Source of the DNA: Flaveria trinervia
Taxonomy: Eukaryota; Streptophyta; Magnoliopsida; Asterales; Asteraceae
Reading direction: 5' to 3'
DNA: 64,000 nucleotides
Assembly: GCA_025506515.1 (NCBI GenBank)
Contig: JACCIX010000245.1
Location: 62,001 to 126,000 of the forward strand
In this document: piece by piece, positions 1-11,437 of the stretch
Position numbering within the stretch: the first letter of the stretch is position 1
How the letters are laid out: each line of letters begins with the position of its first letter
Translations under genes and position numbers: made by a program
Notes under the pieces: model-generated
What the model saw: only the letters and a program-made list of their open reading frames with translations
Told to the model about the DNA's origin: nothing
Databases searched by the model: none

Positions 1-1343
1 GTTCTCATGCTTTCTATGTCAAACAATAACCAAGAACATCAAAGAGGCACTTCAAGACAACAGCTGGATTGAAGCAATGAAGGAAGAATTGCTCCAATTC
101 AAGAAGAAAGAAGTATGGCAACTAGTAGATCTTCCCAAAGGACAATACCCTATGGGTACCAGATGGCTGTACAGGAACAAGAGTACTGATAGAGGGATTG
201 TCATCAGGAACAAAGCAAGACTAGTGGCATAGAGATACACTCAAGAAGAAGGAATCGACTATGACGAAGTGTTTGCACCTGTTGCCAGACTAGAAGCAAT
301 CAAAATCTTTCTAGCATCTTCTGCATGCATGAAATTTACTATTTATCAAATGGATGTAAAGTTTGCCTTCCTGTATGGAAAGATTACTGAGGAGGTCTAT
401 GTGAGTCAACCACCTGCCTTTGAATATCCATATTTCCCTCATAGAGTTTCGAAGCTTGACTAAGCTCTGTATGGTCTTCATCAAGCCCCAAGAAAGTGCT
501 ATGAGACTCTATCATCCTTTCTTCTTGAACATGGTTATGAAAGATGAAAGATTGTTGAGACTTTCTTCTAAAAATAAGAGGAAAATATATGCTCTTAGTC
601 CAGATCTATGTGGATGACATTATATTTGGCTCTACAAACAAGCAACTCTGTAATGAATTTGAAGACCTTATGCACTCAAAATTTCAAATGAGTGCTATGG
701 GGGAACTCACCTTCTTTCTAGGGGTGCAAGTTCAACAGACAACAGATGGAATCCTTATCAATCAATCAAAATATGGGGAAACCATGTTGAAGACATTCCA
801 CTTTGCTGAATGTCAGTCTATTAGAACTCCTATGGATACGAAAGTAAAGATTGGGCCTGATCCTAAAGGCAAACCAGTGGATCAAACTCACTATCGATCA
901 ATGATCGGTTCACTTATGTATCTAACAGCTAGTAGGCTTGACACTATGTTTGGTGTTTGTGTGTGTGCCAGATATCAAGCTGATCCAAAAGAAGCACATG
1001 TGAATGCAGTGAAGTGGATATTCAGATATCTGAAGGGCAAACCAACTCTTGGGTTATGGTATCCAAAGGAAGGGTAATTTAATCTCTATGCCTTCACAGA
1101 CAGTGATTATGGAGGATGCAACTTCAACAGACAATCCACCTCTGGCGGTTGTCAATTTCTTTGTCCCAGACTAGTATCTTGGCAATGCAAGAAGCAGACA
1201 AATGTATCTGTGTGAACAGAAGCTAAGTATATTGCAACATCAGCTTGTTGCACTCAAGTACTCTAGATTCAAAAGCAGATGCTTGACTATGGTTTTAACT
1301 TCTTGCACACGCTAATTTCAATTGACAACACGGCAGCTGTTTT
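1..1343 (+). pseudogene. Element A pol: copia reverse transcriptase and RNase H, first part
   Basis: This segment encodes the copia RT and the start of RNase H, which copy the element RNA into DNA inside virus-like particles. Visible motifs in order are the RT start WIEAMKEELLQF (about 70-105), ARLVA (about 214-230), FAPVARLEAI (271-300), YGLHQAPR (470-493), the intact catalytic YVDDI (about 607-621), FFLGVQV (712-732), MIGSLMYLTASR (901-936) and the RNase H motifs TDSDYGG and STSGGC (1097-1147). It is broken by stops at 230-232, 461-463, 1075-1077, 1213-1215 and 1264-1266 (the last replaces the Trp seen in element D at the same place) and by a frameshift near 548. The reading is cut at 1343 by element B and continues at 24552. 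Confidence 0.93.
1339..1343. repeat. Target site duplication GTTTT, left copy
   Basis: The five bases GTTTT directly left of element B recur directly right of it (24547-24551). The duplicated bases lie inside the RNase H codons of element A, and dropping one copy together with the insert makes the host reading continuous. A 5 bp duplication is normal for LTR retrotransposon integration. Confidence 0.95.
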
Positions 1344-2272
1344 TGTTGGGGTTTGTTAGAACAAGATGCATAGTTTAACCATTTAAACTTTGTGAAAACG
1401 CAGCGGAAACAAGCTTTATAACGTAGTTAATGAACTGAAATTTCGGGTTTCATCTTGATATTATAAAGTTACAAACAAACCCAAGAACAGAAGGATCATT
1501 TATATGTGTGTGAACGAGCTATCAATAAGAATAAACAACCAAAAACAAAAGATACAAACTACCTTTTGTAGAGTTGTAGAAAACGAGTTTGGATGATTAA
1601 AAAGAAGCTTCTTGAATGGCCAAAACACCAAGGAGAGGTGTCCTCAAGCTAGTATACCCATAAGCCTCAAGCAAGACACTTAGTTGCTAGGTATTTGAAC
1701 ACCAAAAACATCAAGAGAGCTGCTGAAAACCCTATTTTCAGCTGAATGTTCTTCAATATTGGAGAAGAGGAGAGCTTCTTGGAGTGTTTGCATGTAAGAA
1801 AGAGAGAGCGAGAGATGGAGTGTGTGTGTGTTTTCAAAAAAATAACTCAACTAAAACAAGTGGCCATCAACCCCTATGAGGGGCGGCCGAATCTTGATTT
1901 AATTTGGGGTTTTCCCCCCAAAACATTCGCTAATGTTTTATTAATCATACATATAAGTTATCTAATTAACCTCTTAATTCTATAACTTATACACACACTA
2001 TAATTATTATTTGATGTTATTTAACCAACTTAAATAACATTACAAATAATGTCCATAAACAAAGTATCCTTATAAGTTGTTTTATCTCATATGAAATTTA
2101 TTTAGAAACCCATTTTCTAAATTGGTGTATTTATTCAATTGCATGATCATATCATTAATTAAATATTTATATATTAGTGTTTGCAAGCTTGTTATTGGGT
2201 ATGACCCGACTTGGATCAATACGTACTAACCACATCAATATTCTATGTGTATTGGGCATAAAGAATCCAACC
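1344..2272 (-). repeat. 3' LTR of element B (left copy)
   Basis: This 929 bp repeat matches 23622-24546 over its whole length. It starts TGTTGGGGTT; the right end reads CCAACC where the other copy reads CCAACA, so its terminal base is mutated. Small open frames inside it are not conserved between copies and are not genes. Confidence 0.93.
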
Positions 2273-3035
2273 ATCTCCCACTTGCATAAGACTCATAGAA
2301 GATTGATGCAAGCAGTAAATACCGCCTGACAACGGTTTACTACCCTTAATACGAATGACTTAAAGCCATTCAATAACATCATCCCATTCAAGTATCCTAC
2401 TTGAAATGATTTAGGTGAATTAATCATTTATCCTTTTGTTACACATGTCATGTTAAATCCAAGGACACAGAATGATCATTCCTTGTTGATTTAACTTAAT
2501 CAGGCCTTAGACATCTTGCTCTAAACGAATAAGAGGAAAAATTCCATCTTGACTACAAACACCTCGTGTCACGCCTAAACATAGCCTTACGTACTGTCCA
2601 TTATTTCGGGGCAGTGAAGAACTAGCTCAAGGTATAACACTTGGTGAATATCAAAACCCAATATGTATCTCAGGTCTGAGGATACCAAATCATATTCACC
2701 TTTACTCAAAATTACTTATGATCAATCTAGAAGACTCGATGTAGTAAAATTTGAGATGCGGGTCAGTTCAATATTTGTATCCCACAAATATCTATGAACT
2801 TTGGCAGCAACCAATTGCTCTATATTCATTCCTTATGAATATCTACCAATCCAAATTCATAATAATCTTACCCTCATACTTGTTCTCACAAGTATAAATG
2901 ACTACAGACATTTAGAGTAAACAATTTACCCATGGATTAAACATGCTAAATTGGAACACTTATTGAAATATAATAACCACATAATTTTATTCAAGTAGTA
3001 AGGGAGTTCCAAATATCCAAATACGAAATTATAGA
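2273..3035 (-). other. Polypurine tract and 3' untranslated region of element B
   Basis: Read on the minus strand, the bases next to the LTR are CAAGTGGGAGAT (2273-2284), a typical polypurine tract for plus-strand priming. The other 750 bp, up to the end of RNase H at 3036, shows no coding potential and no repeat that I can see. Confidence 0.7.
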
Positions 3036-5940
3036 TCAAATCCAATCACTAGAATATCGAAGTCCCATGGCACATGTATGACCTTCATGCTTTGCCTTTT
3101 CTAGGAGCTTCGTAAGAGGATCCGCAATATTTTGATCTGTGTCAACTATGCGAATACATATCTTTCCTTTCTCAACTTCATCTCGTATGTAGTTGAATCT
3201 CCGCTCAATGTGCCTAGTCTTTTGATGAGCACGAGGTTCCTTGATTTGAGCAATCGCACCCTCGTTATCACAAAAGATCTCTAGGGGGTCCTGAATGGAA
3301 TGGACAAGCCCTAGATCGGCAATGAATTTCATCAACCATACAGCTTCTTGAGCTGCCAATGAGGCGGCGACATATTCAGATTCTGTAGTTGATAAAGCCA
3401 CCACATCTTGTTTAGAACTCTTCCAAGAGACAGATCCACCATTCAGAATGAAAATGTATCCAGATTGTGATCGCGAATCATCACGATCGGTTTGGAAACT
3501 CGCATCCGTGTAACCTTTTACAACGAGTTCCTCATCACCTGATCCATAGATTAAAAACATATCTTTAGTTCTCCTTAGGTACTTAAGTATGTTATTAACA
3601 ACCATCCAATGACTACTTCCAGGATTTTGCTGGTAACGGCTTGTCATGCTTAAGGCGCATGAAACATCCTGTCGAGTGCATATCATTGCATACATGATGG
3701 ATCCAATAGTAGATGCGTATGGGATTGCCTTCATTTTATCTTGCTCATCCTTTGAGCTTGGACATTGAGTCGTGCTCCATATTTTTCCTCATTTGATCTA
3801 TCCCTATAGATATTTATTCCCAGATATAGGCGGCCTCACCAAGATCCTTGATGGAAAAACAACTTCCAAGCCAGGTTTTTACACCTTCCAAAGTTGGAAT
3901 GTCATTTCCAAATAGTAGTATGTCATTAACATACAATACTAGGAAAGTGATGATGCTCCCACTAGCTTTCTTATATACACAAGCTTCATGAGCATTCTTG
4001 ATGAATCCAAATTAAATTACTTCTTCATCAAAACAGTGATTCCAGCTTCTCGATGCTTGTTTCAATCCATAGATTGATTTTTTTAACTTCCATACTTTGT
4101 TAGGATGTTTTGGATCGACAAAACCTTCAGACTGAACGATATAGACATCTTCCACCAGATATCCATTTAGGAGAGCCATTTTCACATCCATTTGCTAAAT
4201 CTCATACTCATAATGAGCAGCTATGGCAAACAATATCCTAATAGATTTTAGCATCGCAACAGGTGAGAAAGTTTCATCATAGTTAACCCATTGAGTTTGA
4301 GTAAAACCCTTTGCTACAAGTCTTGCTTTATATGTATCCATGTTTCCATGCATATCGGTTTTCTTTTTGAAAATCCACTTACTTCCAATTACTTTGGAGT
4401 TAAGAGGTGGTATAACCAAGTCCCATACTTGATTGTCATACATGGATTGCATCTCAACGTTCATGGCTTCAAGCCATTTGTCACAATCCAAATTGGATAA
4501 TGCATCATGGTATGTGATTGGTTCATCAGAATCTATCACATAGCATCCATCAGTGAAAAATCCATATCTTTCAGGTGGATTACTAGTTCTACCAGATCTG
4601 CAAACATTTTCTGTGTATTGATCAACTATTTGATCACTTTCAACATCCTCATGTTGAGTGCTAGTGTCAACCAAATGTGTATCGGGTTGCGGTTCTTGAT
4701 CCTCTTCAAGATCCATAATTCTACTACCAGTTCCTTCCATAAGGAACTTGGTTACCAAGAACTCACCCTTTTTGGCAACAAACTCCTTTTGTTGTATTGG
4801 ATCATAGAAATAACATCCCATAGAATCTCTTGGATATCCAATAAAGATACACTTAGTGGAACGGCTTTCTAACTTGTTCGAGGTGGGAGTCTTCACATAA
4901 GCCTCACACCCCCATACCCTCTAATATGAAAATGATGGAACCCTTCCATGCCATATTGCATAAGGTGTCCTTTCCACTTTCTTGGTTGGGGCCATATTCA
5001 AAATATGGGCCGCAGAGAGCAAAGCAAAACCCCAAAATGATAGGGTAATGAGCTTCTAGCCATCATAGATCTAACCATATCCAATAGAGTTCGATTTCTC
5101 CGCTCGGACACGCCATTATGTTGTGGTGTTGCCGGTGGAGATAGTTGTGAGACAATCCCACTACTTCTAAGATGGTCCCTAAAAGCATCATTCAGCTATT
5201 CACCTCCTCTATCGGTGCGGAGAATTTTAATTGACTTATTAAGTTGATTTTGTACTCCATTTTGAAAGATCTTGAACATTTCAAAAGCTTCATCTTTGTG
5301 TCTTAACAAGTACGCATACCCATATCGACTATAGTCGTCAGTAAAGGTAATGAAGTATCTTTCATTGTACCTTGTCATAGGTTTAAAAGGACCACATACA
5401 TCCGAATGTATGATACCTAATAAATCCTTTGCCCTTTCAGCTTTGCCACTAAAAGGTGCCTTGGTCATTTTACCATGTAAACAAGACTCACATACATCAA
5501 ATGAATCGCATTCATTTGTTTTTAAAAGACCATTCTTTTGTAGTGTTTGTATTCTTTTCTTGTTTATATGACCAAGACGGCAATGCCAAAGATAAGTGTT
5601 ACTCATATCCGATTTGAGTTTCTTGGTACTAGCTTGGTACAATAAGCTATCATTCAATGTATATTCAAGAAGCAATTCATAGATACCATTGATGGGAATA
5701 ACTTTAAAGTAAAACATGTCATTCAAAGTAACATGGATTTCATTTCCAATAAATGATAATACATATCCAAAATGTTTTAATAGGACTACTGAAATAATGT
5801 TCCTAGTCAAATTAGGAGAATAAACATTGTACAAAATTACTTCCAAACCTTTTGGAAGTTTCAAGATTTAGTCACCACGGGCTTCAACTTGAACTTTAGC
5901 CCCATTGCCCATTTAGAGGCTAACATCCCCTTTGTTGAAG
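3036..5940 (-). pseudogene. Element B pol: copia integrase, reverse transcriptase, RNase H
   Basis: On the minus strand the order is the region before integrase (MGNGAKV, about 5910-5890), the zinc-binding WHCRLGHINKKR (about 5590-5555) and CESCLHGK, then the integrase core with HSDVCGPF (about 5430), RTDRGGE (about 5210) and NGVSERRNRTLLD (about 5120-5080), so all three DDE positions are present. RT follows: WIFKKK, ARLVAKGFTQ, SPVA (about 4370-4250), QMDVKMALLNG, YGLKQASRSW (about 4065), LVLYVNDIL (about 3940-3915) and SIMYAM. RNase H shows YTDASFQ, STTESEYVA, DNEGAI and HIERRFNYIRD, ending at 3036. The RT active site reads YVND instead of YVDD. Stops lie near 5197, 4196 and 4010, with frameshifts between segments. 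The protease and N-terminal part are missing at the junction with C. Confidence 0.92.
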
Positions 5941-6220
5941 AGAAAAGGTCAAAGAATAGACAAGACCAACCTGCTTCTACTTCTGCTCCTCCAAGTGACG
6001 AGACGATGATACAGGATAAAAGTAAAGACTAGATGTTTATGTATTTATTTACTTTTGTATTTGAATCCTGTATTGAAGACGATGTATTGAATGTTTATAT
6101 TAAGTTAATGCATTTCTATTTGATTAATCCTGTATTGAATGTTTAAATCAAACAGATCCAAATTACTAAAGAGATGAGTTTGATGTTGCTCCCCTTCAGC
6201 AGGTCAAGACTCAGCTAACA

Positions 6221-7356
6221 ATGATTCTTGATGTGCAAGGGATTGTTAGGAGGTCAGTGAATTATACCCCTGAAGAACGGGAAATAATTCATGACCTATC
6301 AAACGGGCAACTCGCAGAGCTTTTCAAGCTAAATCCAGATGAGATAGTGAAAGATGCTCCGACATACGATTCGACTAGTGACGAAGAGCTCAACGATGTT
6401 GATGAAGTCGAGATCGAAGATGTCACTGCCGTGGATTACCCTCCAATACGCTGACAATGAGGGTAATGTGGTCCCTAATCTGGGTGAATCCCTTGTCAGC
6501 GATACTTTTGAGGTGTTGAACAAGATGGAGCAAGAAACAGAGAAAGCAGTAGGAACAACCCAAGCCTCAAATGATGATGTCAATATTGGAAAGGCTGAGT
6601 GGGCTGCATGTTTTGAAGAAGTTAGAACCCAACGTGCTGCACCAAAGAAGGATGCCTACACCAAACTCTACAGAGTCAAGAAACATCACAAGGTGTCAGG
6701 AAGGATCATAGCATGGGCGTATTTTGAGGATCTTAATGCTTATGCGGTTAAGAGATAACAGGGCATAGAGTACTTCAGATTCCCACATGATCTGAAGACT
6801 CTACCAGGTTTTGAGCTCAACCAGCCGGCTAAACTAAAGCTTTTGTATGCTGAACCGAGGAAGATGTCAGGCTGGTTTGAGGCTGCCCTAAAGGAGTACC
6901 ACACCAGATGGGTTAACTTCATACCCCAACAGCCTACTAGGTATATCAGAAGGCTGAGGTTGATGCCATTACTGGCAAGCCCAAGATAGTGTTGAAGTGG
7001 AATCCTCCACGCACAATGTCAAGAATCCCACTCAGGGAAATGCCACAGGACTTCACTCCACATTTTAAGTGGTGGTACTACGATTGGAGAACAGCTAAAG
7101 CGGTCATAGTCCTAAGCAAAGAGGGACAAATGGATACGATCAGGGTATTCGACCCAATGTGGCTTACAAACTTGTCGGATAATGATGTCTATACATTATA
7201 CAAGTGGCCACTGTTCTATGATACACAAGATATTGTACAAGCCCTCCAGTTCCACACGTTATACGACTCTGCTTCGCACTTGAGATTCACACGGGAGTCA
7301 CAAAAGGTGAGAAGTACAAGATATACAAGGAGGTTATGCAGAAAACAAGAGATTAG
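6221..7356 (+). pseudogene. C-left accessory ORF, C-terminal region
   Basis: Broken copy of the C-terminal half of the C-family post-pol protein. Recognisable blocks shared with the copy at 19686-20784 are EEREIIHDLSNGQLAELFKL, the acidic DEELNDVDEVEIEDVT (about 6380-6430), GESLVSDTFEVLNKMEQE (about 6485-6540), AWAYFEDLNAYAVKR (about 6714-6755), MSGWFEAALKEYH (about 6864-6905), LKWNPPRTMSRIPLREMP (6992-7045), HFKWWYYDW and VFDPMWLTNLSDNDVYTLYKW (about 7147-7210). Frameshifts lie near 6440, 6620 and 7255, and there is a stop at 6756. Function unknown; the family resembles the env-like ORF of Sireviruses in position only. Confidence 0.75.
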
Positions 7357-7368
7357 AGAGATCTAGGT

Positions 7369-7381
7369 CCAAAGGGGAGTT
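7369..7381 (+). promoter_or_regulatory. Polypurine tract of C-left
   Basis: The purine run CCAAAGGGGAGTT directly precedes the LTR start TGTTGATAC. The same run, one G longer, precedes the LTR at 20810, and a similar run precedes the LTR at 33229, as expected for a plus-strand primer. Confidence 0.85.
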
Positions 7382-8117
7382 TGTTGATACATGTATGTCC
7401 CTAGATCATGATATGAATGTAATAGATCTTGTTTGTCTGATTCTGAGGTAATGCTTGGAATGATTAATGAAATGATATTGTTGTTTGTTATTTATAATGT
7501 TTAATATTTCATTAATGAGTCGACGTTGAATTGTTTAATTAGGTTTGTGGTTGTTTGAATTGTTACACATAATGTTATATTAATTAATTAATACATTCAA
7601 ACTTAGCAGAATGAAGTTCTCATGCGAGTGGCCCATGCGAATGGGCCATATGCATGAATAACTTCATACGAATGACTCAGTCGCATGACTAAACCAGGAG
7701 ACTGGATCAGTCGTATGATTGTAACATAAGATTGGCTCAGTCGCACAACTGAACACTCAGTCGTGCGGATGAATCAACCACATGGTTCAATCACACGACT
7801 GAACCATACTAATGGTTCAGTCGCACGAATGAACAATACTAACCTATAAATACAACCCAATTTGTGGAAAAACAAGAGCATTCTTTAATTACGATTTCAG
7901 ATGTACCCTAGCCGTCCAGAAGCCTCCCAATTCGTTCTCCAAGTTCACAGAACACATTAGATCGATTCCTAATAGACTTCTAACGTTAGATTCAATTCTT
8001 GATTGATTCTTCGTGTGTTCTCACTGATTGGATCGCCAGTCAAATGCGATTCCACACTATTTGATCTGGTTCACACGCTAATCACTAGGTATTTCGTTCA
8101 AATACCAGGTCCTAACA
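7382..8117 (+). repeat. 5' LTR of element C (also 3' LTR of C-left)
   Basis: The 736 bp repeat starts TGTTGATACA and ends CAGGTCCTAACA. It matches 20810-21513, which lacks about 32 bp near the 3' end. U3 carries a cluster of near-palindromes around 7620-7840, for example CAGTCGCATGACTAAA at 7676 and CAGTCGCACAACTGAA near 7738, ending just before the TATA box. Confidence 0.95.
7845..7852 (+). promoter_or_regulatory. TATA box of the C 5' LTR
   Basis: TATAAATA lies directly downstream of the near-palindrome cluster and is kept in the other LTR copies at 21273-21280 and 33699-33706. It is the likely core promoter of the genomic RNA. Confidence 0.75.
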
Positions 8118-8119
8118 AG

Positions 8120-8131
8120 TGGTATCAGAGC
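8120..8131 (+). promoter_or_regulatory. Primer binding site of element C
   Basis: TGGTATCAGAGC begins two bases after the LTR end. It is the classic complement of the initiator methionine tRNA 3' end used by copia elements for minus-strand priming. Confidence 0.95.
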
Positions 8132-8607
8132 ATTGGCTCTTGATTACGTGTGATTCAATCAAGATTGAAAAAAAAATTGTGTTTTTGCATTAAAACACAA
8201 TTTTTGGTGTCAAAAGTGATCTTGGACGTTCCCTGCTCATCAAAGTTTGGTTTCTACGGACTTAGGCGATTAGACCTTGCGAAAATTCGAATTTTTATGG
8301 CTGAACACGTTTAACCTAGAAAATTTCGCAAAACAGCTACTTCAGTCGCACAAGAGTCCATTCGCACGACTGGACTTCATTCGCATAGTCCAGACGCACG
8401 ATTGGACCTAGTCGCATCTCCATTCATACGACTGAACCGGTCGTTCGCATTGCTCATACGCATCAGATTGATTTGGACGACTGAGCCAATCACTTAGTTC
8501 AGCCGCACGATTGAATAAGTCGAAGAGTTCATACGCACGACTAGACCATTCGCATCCTTCGGTCACACCAGTGATAGTTTGTTTTATTAGACTTAAAGTT
8601 ATCCGCC
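8132..8607 (+). other. Leader of element C with near-palindromic repeats
   Basis: This untranslated leader lies between the primer site and the gag ATG. From 8338 to 8575 it is packed with variants of the family words found in U3, such as CCATTCGCACGACTGG, GTCGTTCGCATTG and ACGCACGACTAG. In retroviral leaders self-complementary motifs can mediate genome dimerisation; that role here is inference. Confidence 0.6.
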
Positions 8608-11188
8608 ATGGAAGATCAAATGTCAGCCTTTACTGCTGGGAAGGACTCTAGGATACAGAACCTGCTGTTGCTTGAGAGTGAGGTGGGTAATCATAATAAA
8701 CCACCGAAACTCTTCATGTTAGATGAGTTTCCCCACTAGAAACAACGTTTTGAGATCTACCTCGATGGAGTGGATCCGAATCTGTGGGAAGCCATCGAGA
8801 TTGGATATAGTACACCGGTGGGAGCTGATGGAGTTAAGCTAACGTTAGGAGGGATGACGGATGTGCAGAAGGTTAAATACAATGCAGAGAAACTAGTTTA
8901 TGCATTGATTACGCAGTCTATTCCTAAAGACATATTCCACTAGAGAATAAGCGGTCCAAGAAACTTTGGGATGAGCTAGAAAAAAGGTATGACGGGAATG
9001 CTTCATTGAAGGCAATCAAGGCTTAGGAGTTAAAGAAGGAATTCGATAACTTCACATCAATGAGAAATGAGAGTCTAGACGACGTTATAGATAGATTCTA
9101 CCATCTGATGAGTGAACCGCATACACATGGGGTGGCTACTACCATGGAAGAGAAAGTTACTAACTTTGCAGACGGATTGCCTGAAAAGTGGGCTTCATTC
9201 GTGTCTAACCTTAGACAGAATGGAATGCTGGCAAAACTGGATATTAATGACTTCATTCTTAAGTTGCGAGAAGAGGCACTTAGGATGAAGTACAGAGCTC
9301 AGAAGTCTTCGTACAATCAAAATCTAGCTTTGTACAACGCCACGCCTCAAGCTAAGACATCTGGAGCACCTCTCCAGACTGCATTTGTGTCTAGCTCATC
9401 GGGTCCTTCACATGCCTCTCCTTCTGGATCAGACACGTCGTGACCTTCTTGTACCCACTATATTGGATCCAAAGCAATTGCTACTAAATTGAAGACCGAG
9501 AATCTCGGTAATGTGACTGTGGAAGTAGCTCTAGAACACAAGGATCTTTTGGCTGCAGTGGTTCATTCTTATGATGAACTTGTTGATGGGAAGATTGGAA
9601 ACTGCCATCTGGCAGACGAGGACTACGAGCAGGTGGACGAAATGGAGCTTGAGAGGATGGACATAATGTGGGCCTTAGCTAGTGCTATCCGGCGGGCAAA
9701 GAAGTTTGTAAAACAACCGGATAGAACTTGGTAGCGACTAAGGATACCACATTTGGCTTTGACAAGAGCAAAGTGACGTGCTTCAACTGTGGAGAGAAGG
9801 GGCACTTCAAAAGAGAATGTGTCAAGCCTAAGAAGACGGGTAACGGGAACCCGTTCTCGTCCTTCACTCGTCAAGACAAGCAAGCTACCAGTTCTACCTC
9901 ATCAAGCAAGGATCCAAAAGCCTTGACTACTCATGATGATGAAGGACAGGATTGGAGCTTTAGGTTTGTCTCACTAGGGGAATCAAACATTGCAAGTGTA
10001 GAAGATATTGACAATGATTCTGCTAGTGAAGGAGATCTAGCAGTTGAGATAGCAATGTCACATAGTGAAGAAGCAACTGCAACCGAGGTCAGTTACAAGC
10101 CTAAAGAGGAGGCTACCACATCAGAGACAGAAAAAAAATCACCAGAACCAGAGACATCTGATGTTGCGTTGATGGCTAACTCTTCTCAATCAACTCAGGT
10201 AAGTACTACTGACCAAATGTTTGATAATCATGCTTGTTCTGATTGTGATACTTTTAGGAATAGCATAGATGAAAATTTTGCTAGGTTATTAGATCATAAT
10301 GATAACTTAGTAAAAGATTTGCAACTATGCACTGAGGCTAAAGGGGTATTAAAACAAAATGAGCATAGTTATAAAGAAACGATAGACCTTTTGACTAAAC
10401 AGCTTAGGGAAACCGAAGTAGTTGCTTTTAACCAAGCTAATGACATTAGGTATTATCTAAACTCCCTAGAAGACACTAAGAAGCAAAAGGCAGTTCTAGA
10501 AGTAGAAGTAAATTCATTAAAACAGAAACTGAACAGTTGGACTAGTTCTTCACACATAGTCCAACACTTAGTGAGAGAAAAACAACAGGGAGGGATTGGG
10601 TTATAAAGTGGTTCCACCACCACCTGAGACTTTGATGAACCCTAAGACTAGCCCAATAAGTTATAATCCCATCAAGGAACATGTGGTGTCTACTCCTCTT
10701 GTTAGTGATCCAGATTCCTTATGTTCATCTATTGACTCTGGAAACAAACAAAAGGAGGCCACTTCAAAGGCAAAGGGTAAATTGCCTTGTGTTAATCTGG
10801 AAAAGTCATTTGAAAAGGTTAACTTAAAGTCAGGGTCAAACAGAGTCAAATCAGAACCTAAAAGGACTTCTAAGATTAATCTTTCACATATTTCAAGTCA
10901 AAAACCAATTAACCAAAAAGAAAAAGATGTTAAACAGGTTAAAACATTTAACTTTGTTAACCAGAGAAAACATCAAAAGAACCAGAGTCAAAACCTAGAG
11001 TGAGTGATGTTCATACAGTGTCACACACTTCTCCACAAAGAAAGTTTAATCATAAAGTTGATAGTAGGTGGTGCTACAACTGTGGTGAATATGGACACAT
11101 TGCCTCCTATTGTCATTTCTATCACACACCTAGGAAGAAGATTGAACCTCAGGTTTCAAAGCCTAGGTCTTCTAAGAGGAATTCTTGA
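8608..11188 (+). pseudogene. Element C gag, Sirevirus-like, with two CCHC knuckles
   Basis: Gag forms the virus-like particle and binds the element RNA. The ATG at 8608 opens with MEDQMSAFTAGKDS. The helical gag core follows (FEIYLDGVDPNLW, about 8749-8790; LREEALRMKYR, about 9265-9297). The first zinc knuckle CFNCGEKGHFKREC is at 9779-9820, then an acidic, Ser-rich linker and a coiled-coil-prone stretch (about 10250-10560, KDLQLCTEAKGVLKQNEHSY). GYKVVPPPPE (10599-10628) is a block I recognise from Sirevirus gag. A second knuckle, CYNCGEYGHIASYC, lies at about 11072-11113. Stops at 8737-8739 and 8941-8943, a stop after 9443, and frameshifts near 9000, 9730 and 10600 break it. Two knuckles and about 860 codons make it long for copia gag but normal for Sireviruses. 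Confidence 0.88.
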
Positions 11189-11437
11189 CTCCACCTAAAA
11201 GAACTGGTGAACCAAAATTCAACCTGTAAGTCAGTCGACTATTTATCACAAACAGGCCTTGCACAAATCTGGATTATGGAAGGAGAAGACATCCTCTGTG
11301 TCTGATAATGATGATAAGAAGGAACCTGAGCTACCCTCATCCTCTAAGGGTCAATGGGTGGAATTTATGATATGTGATGCCTCTGGGAAACCCAAGCCAG
11401 TAAAGGCTTGGGTTCCTAACCCAAACTAATCCTTTAC

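Larger units (their letters stand above)
5942..8117 (+). mobile_element. C-left: truncated 3' end of a C-family copia element, sharing its LTR with C
   Basis: The sequence from about 5942 to 7381 is a close copy of 19362-20809, the last part of the C accessory ORF plus polypurine tract. It is followed directly by the LTR at 7382-8117. That LTR serves both as the 3' LTR of this fragment and as the 5' LTR of complete element C. The left junction with the host element B falls within a shared AAGAG, and no target duplication is visible. The 5' LTR, gag, pol and first half of the accessory ORF of this copy are absent. Confidence 0.85.

Noticed and set aside
1746..1985. Open frame inside the element B LTR
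   Set aside because: The frame is not preserved in the other LTR copy and shows no recognisable domain.
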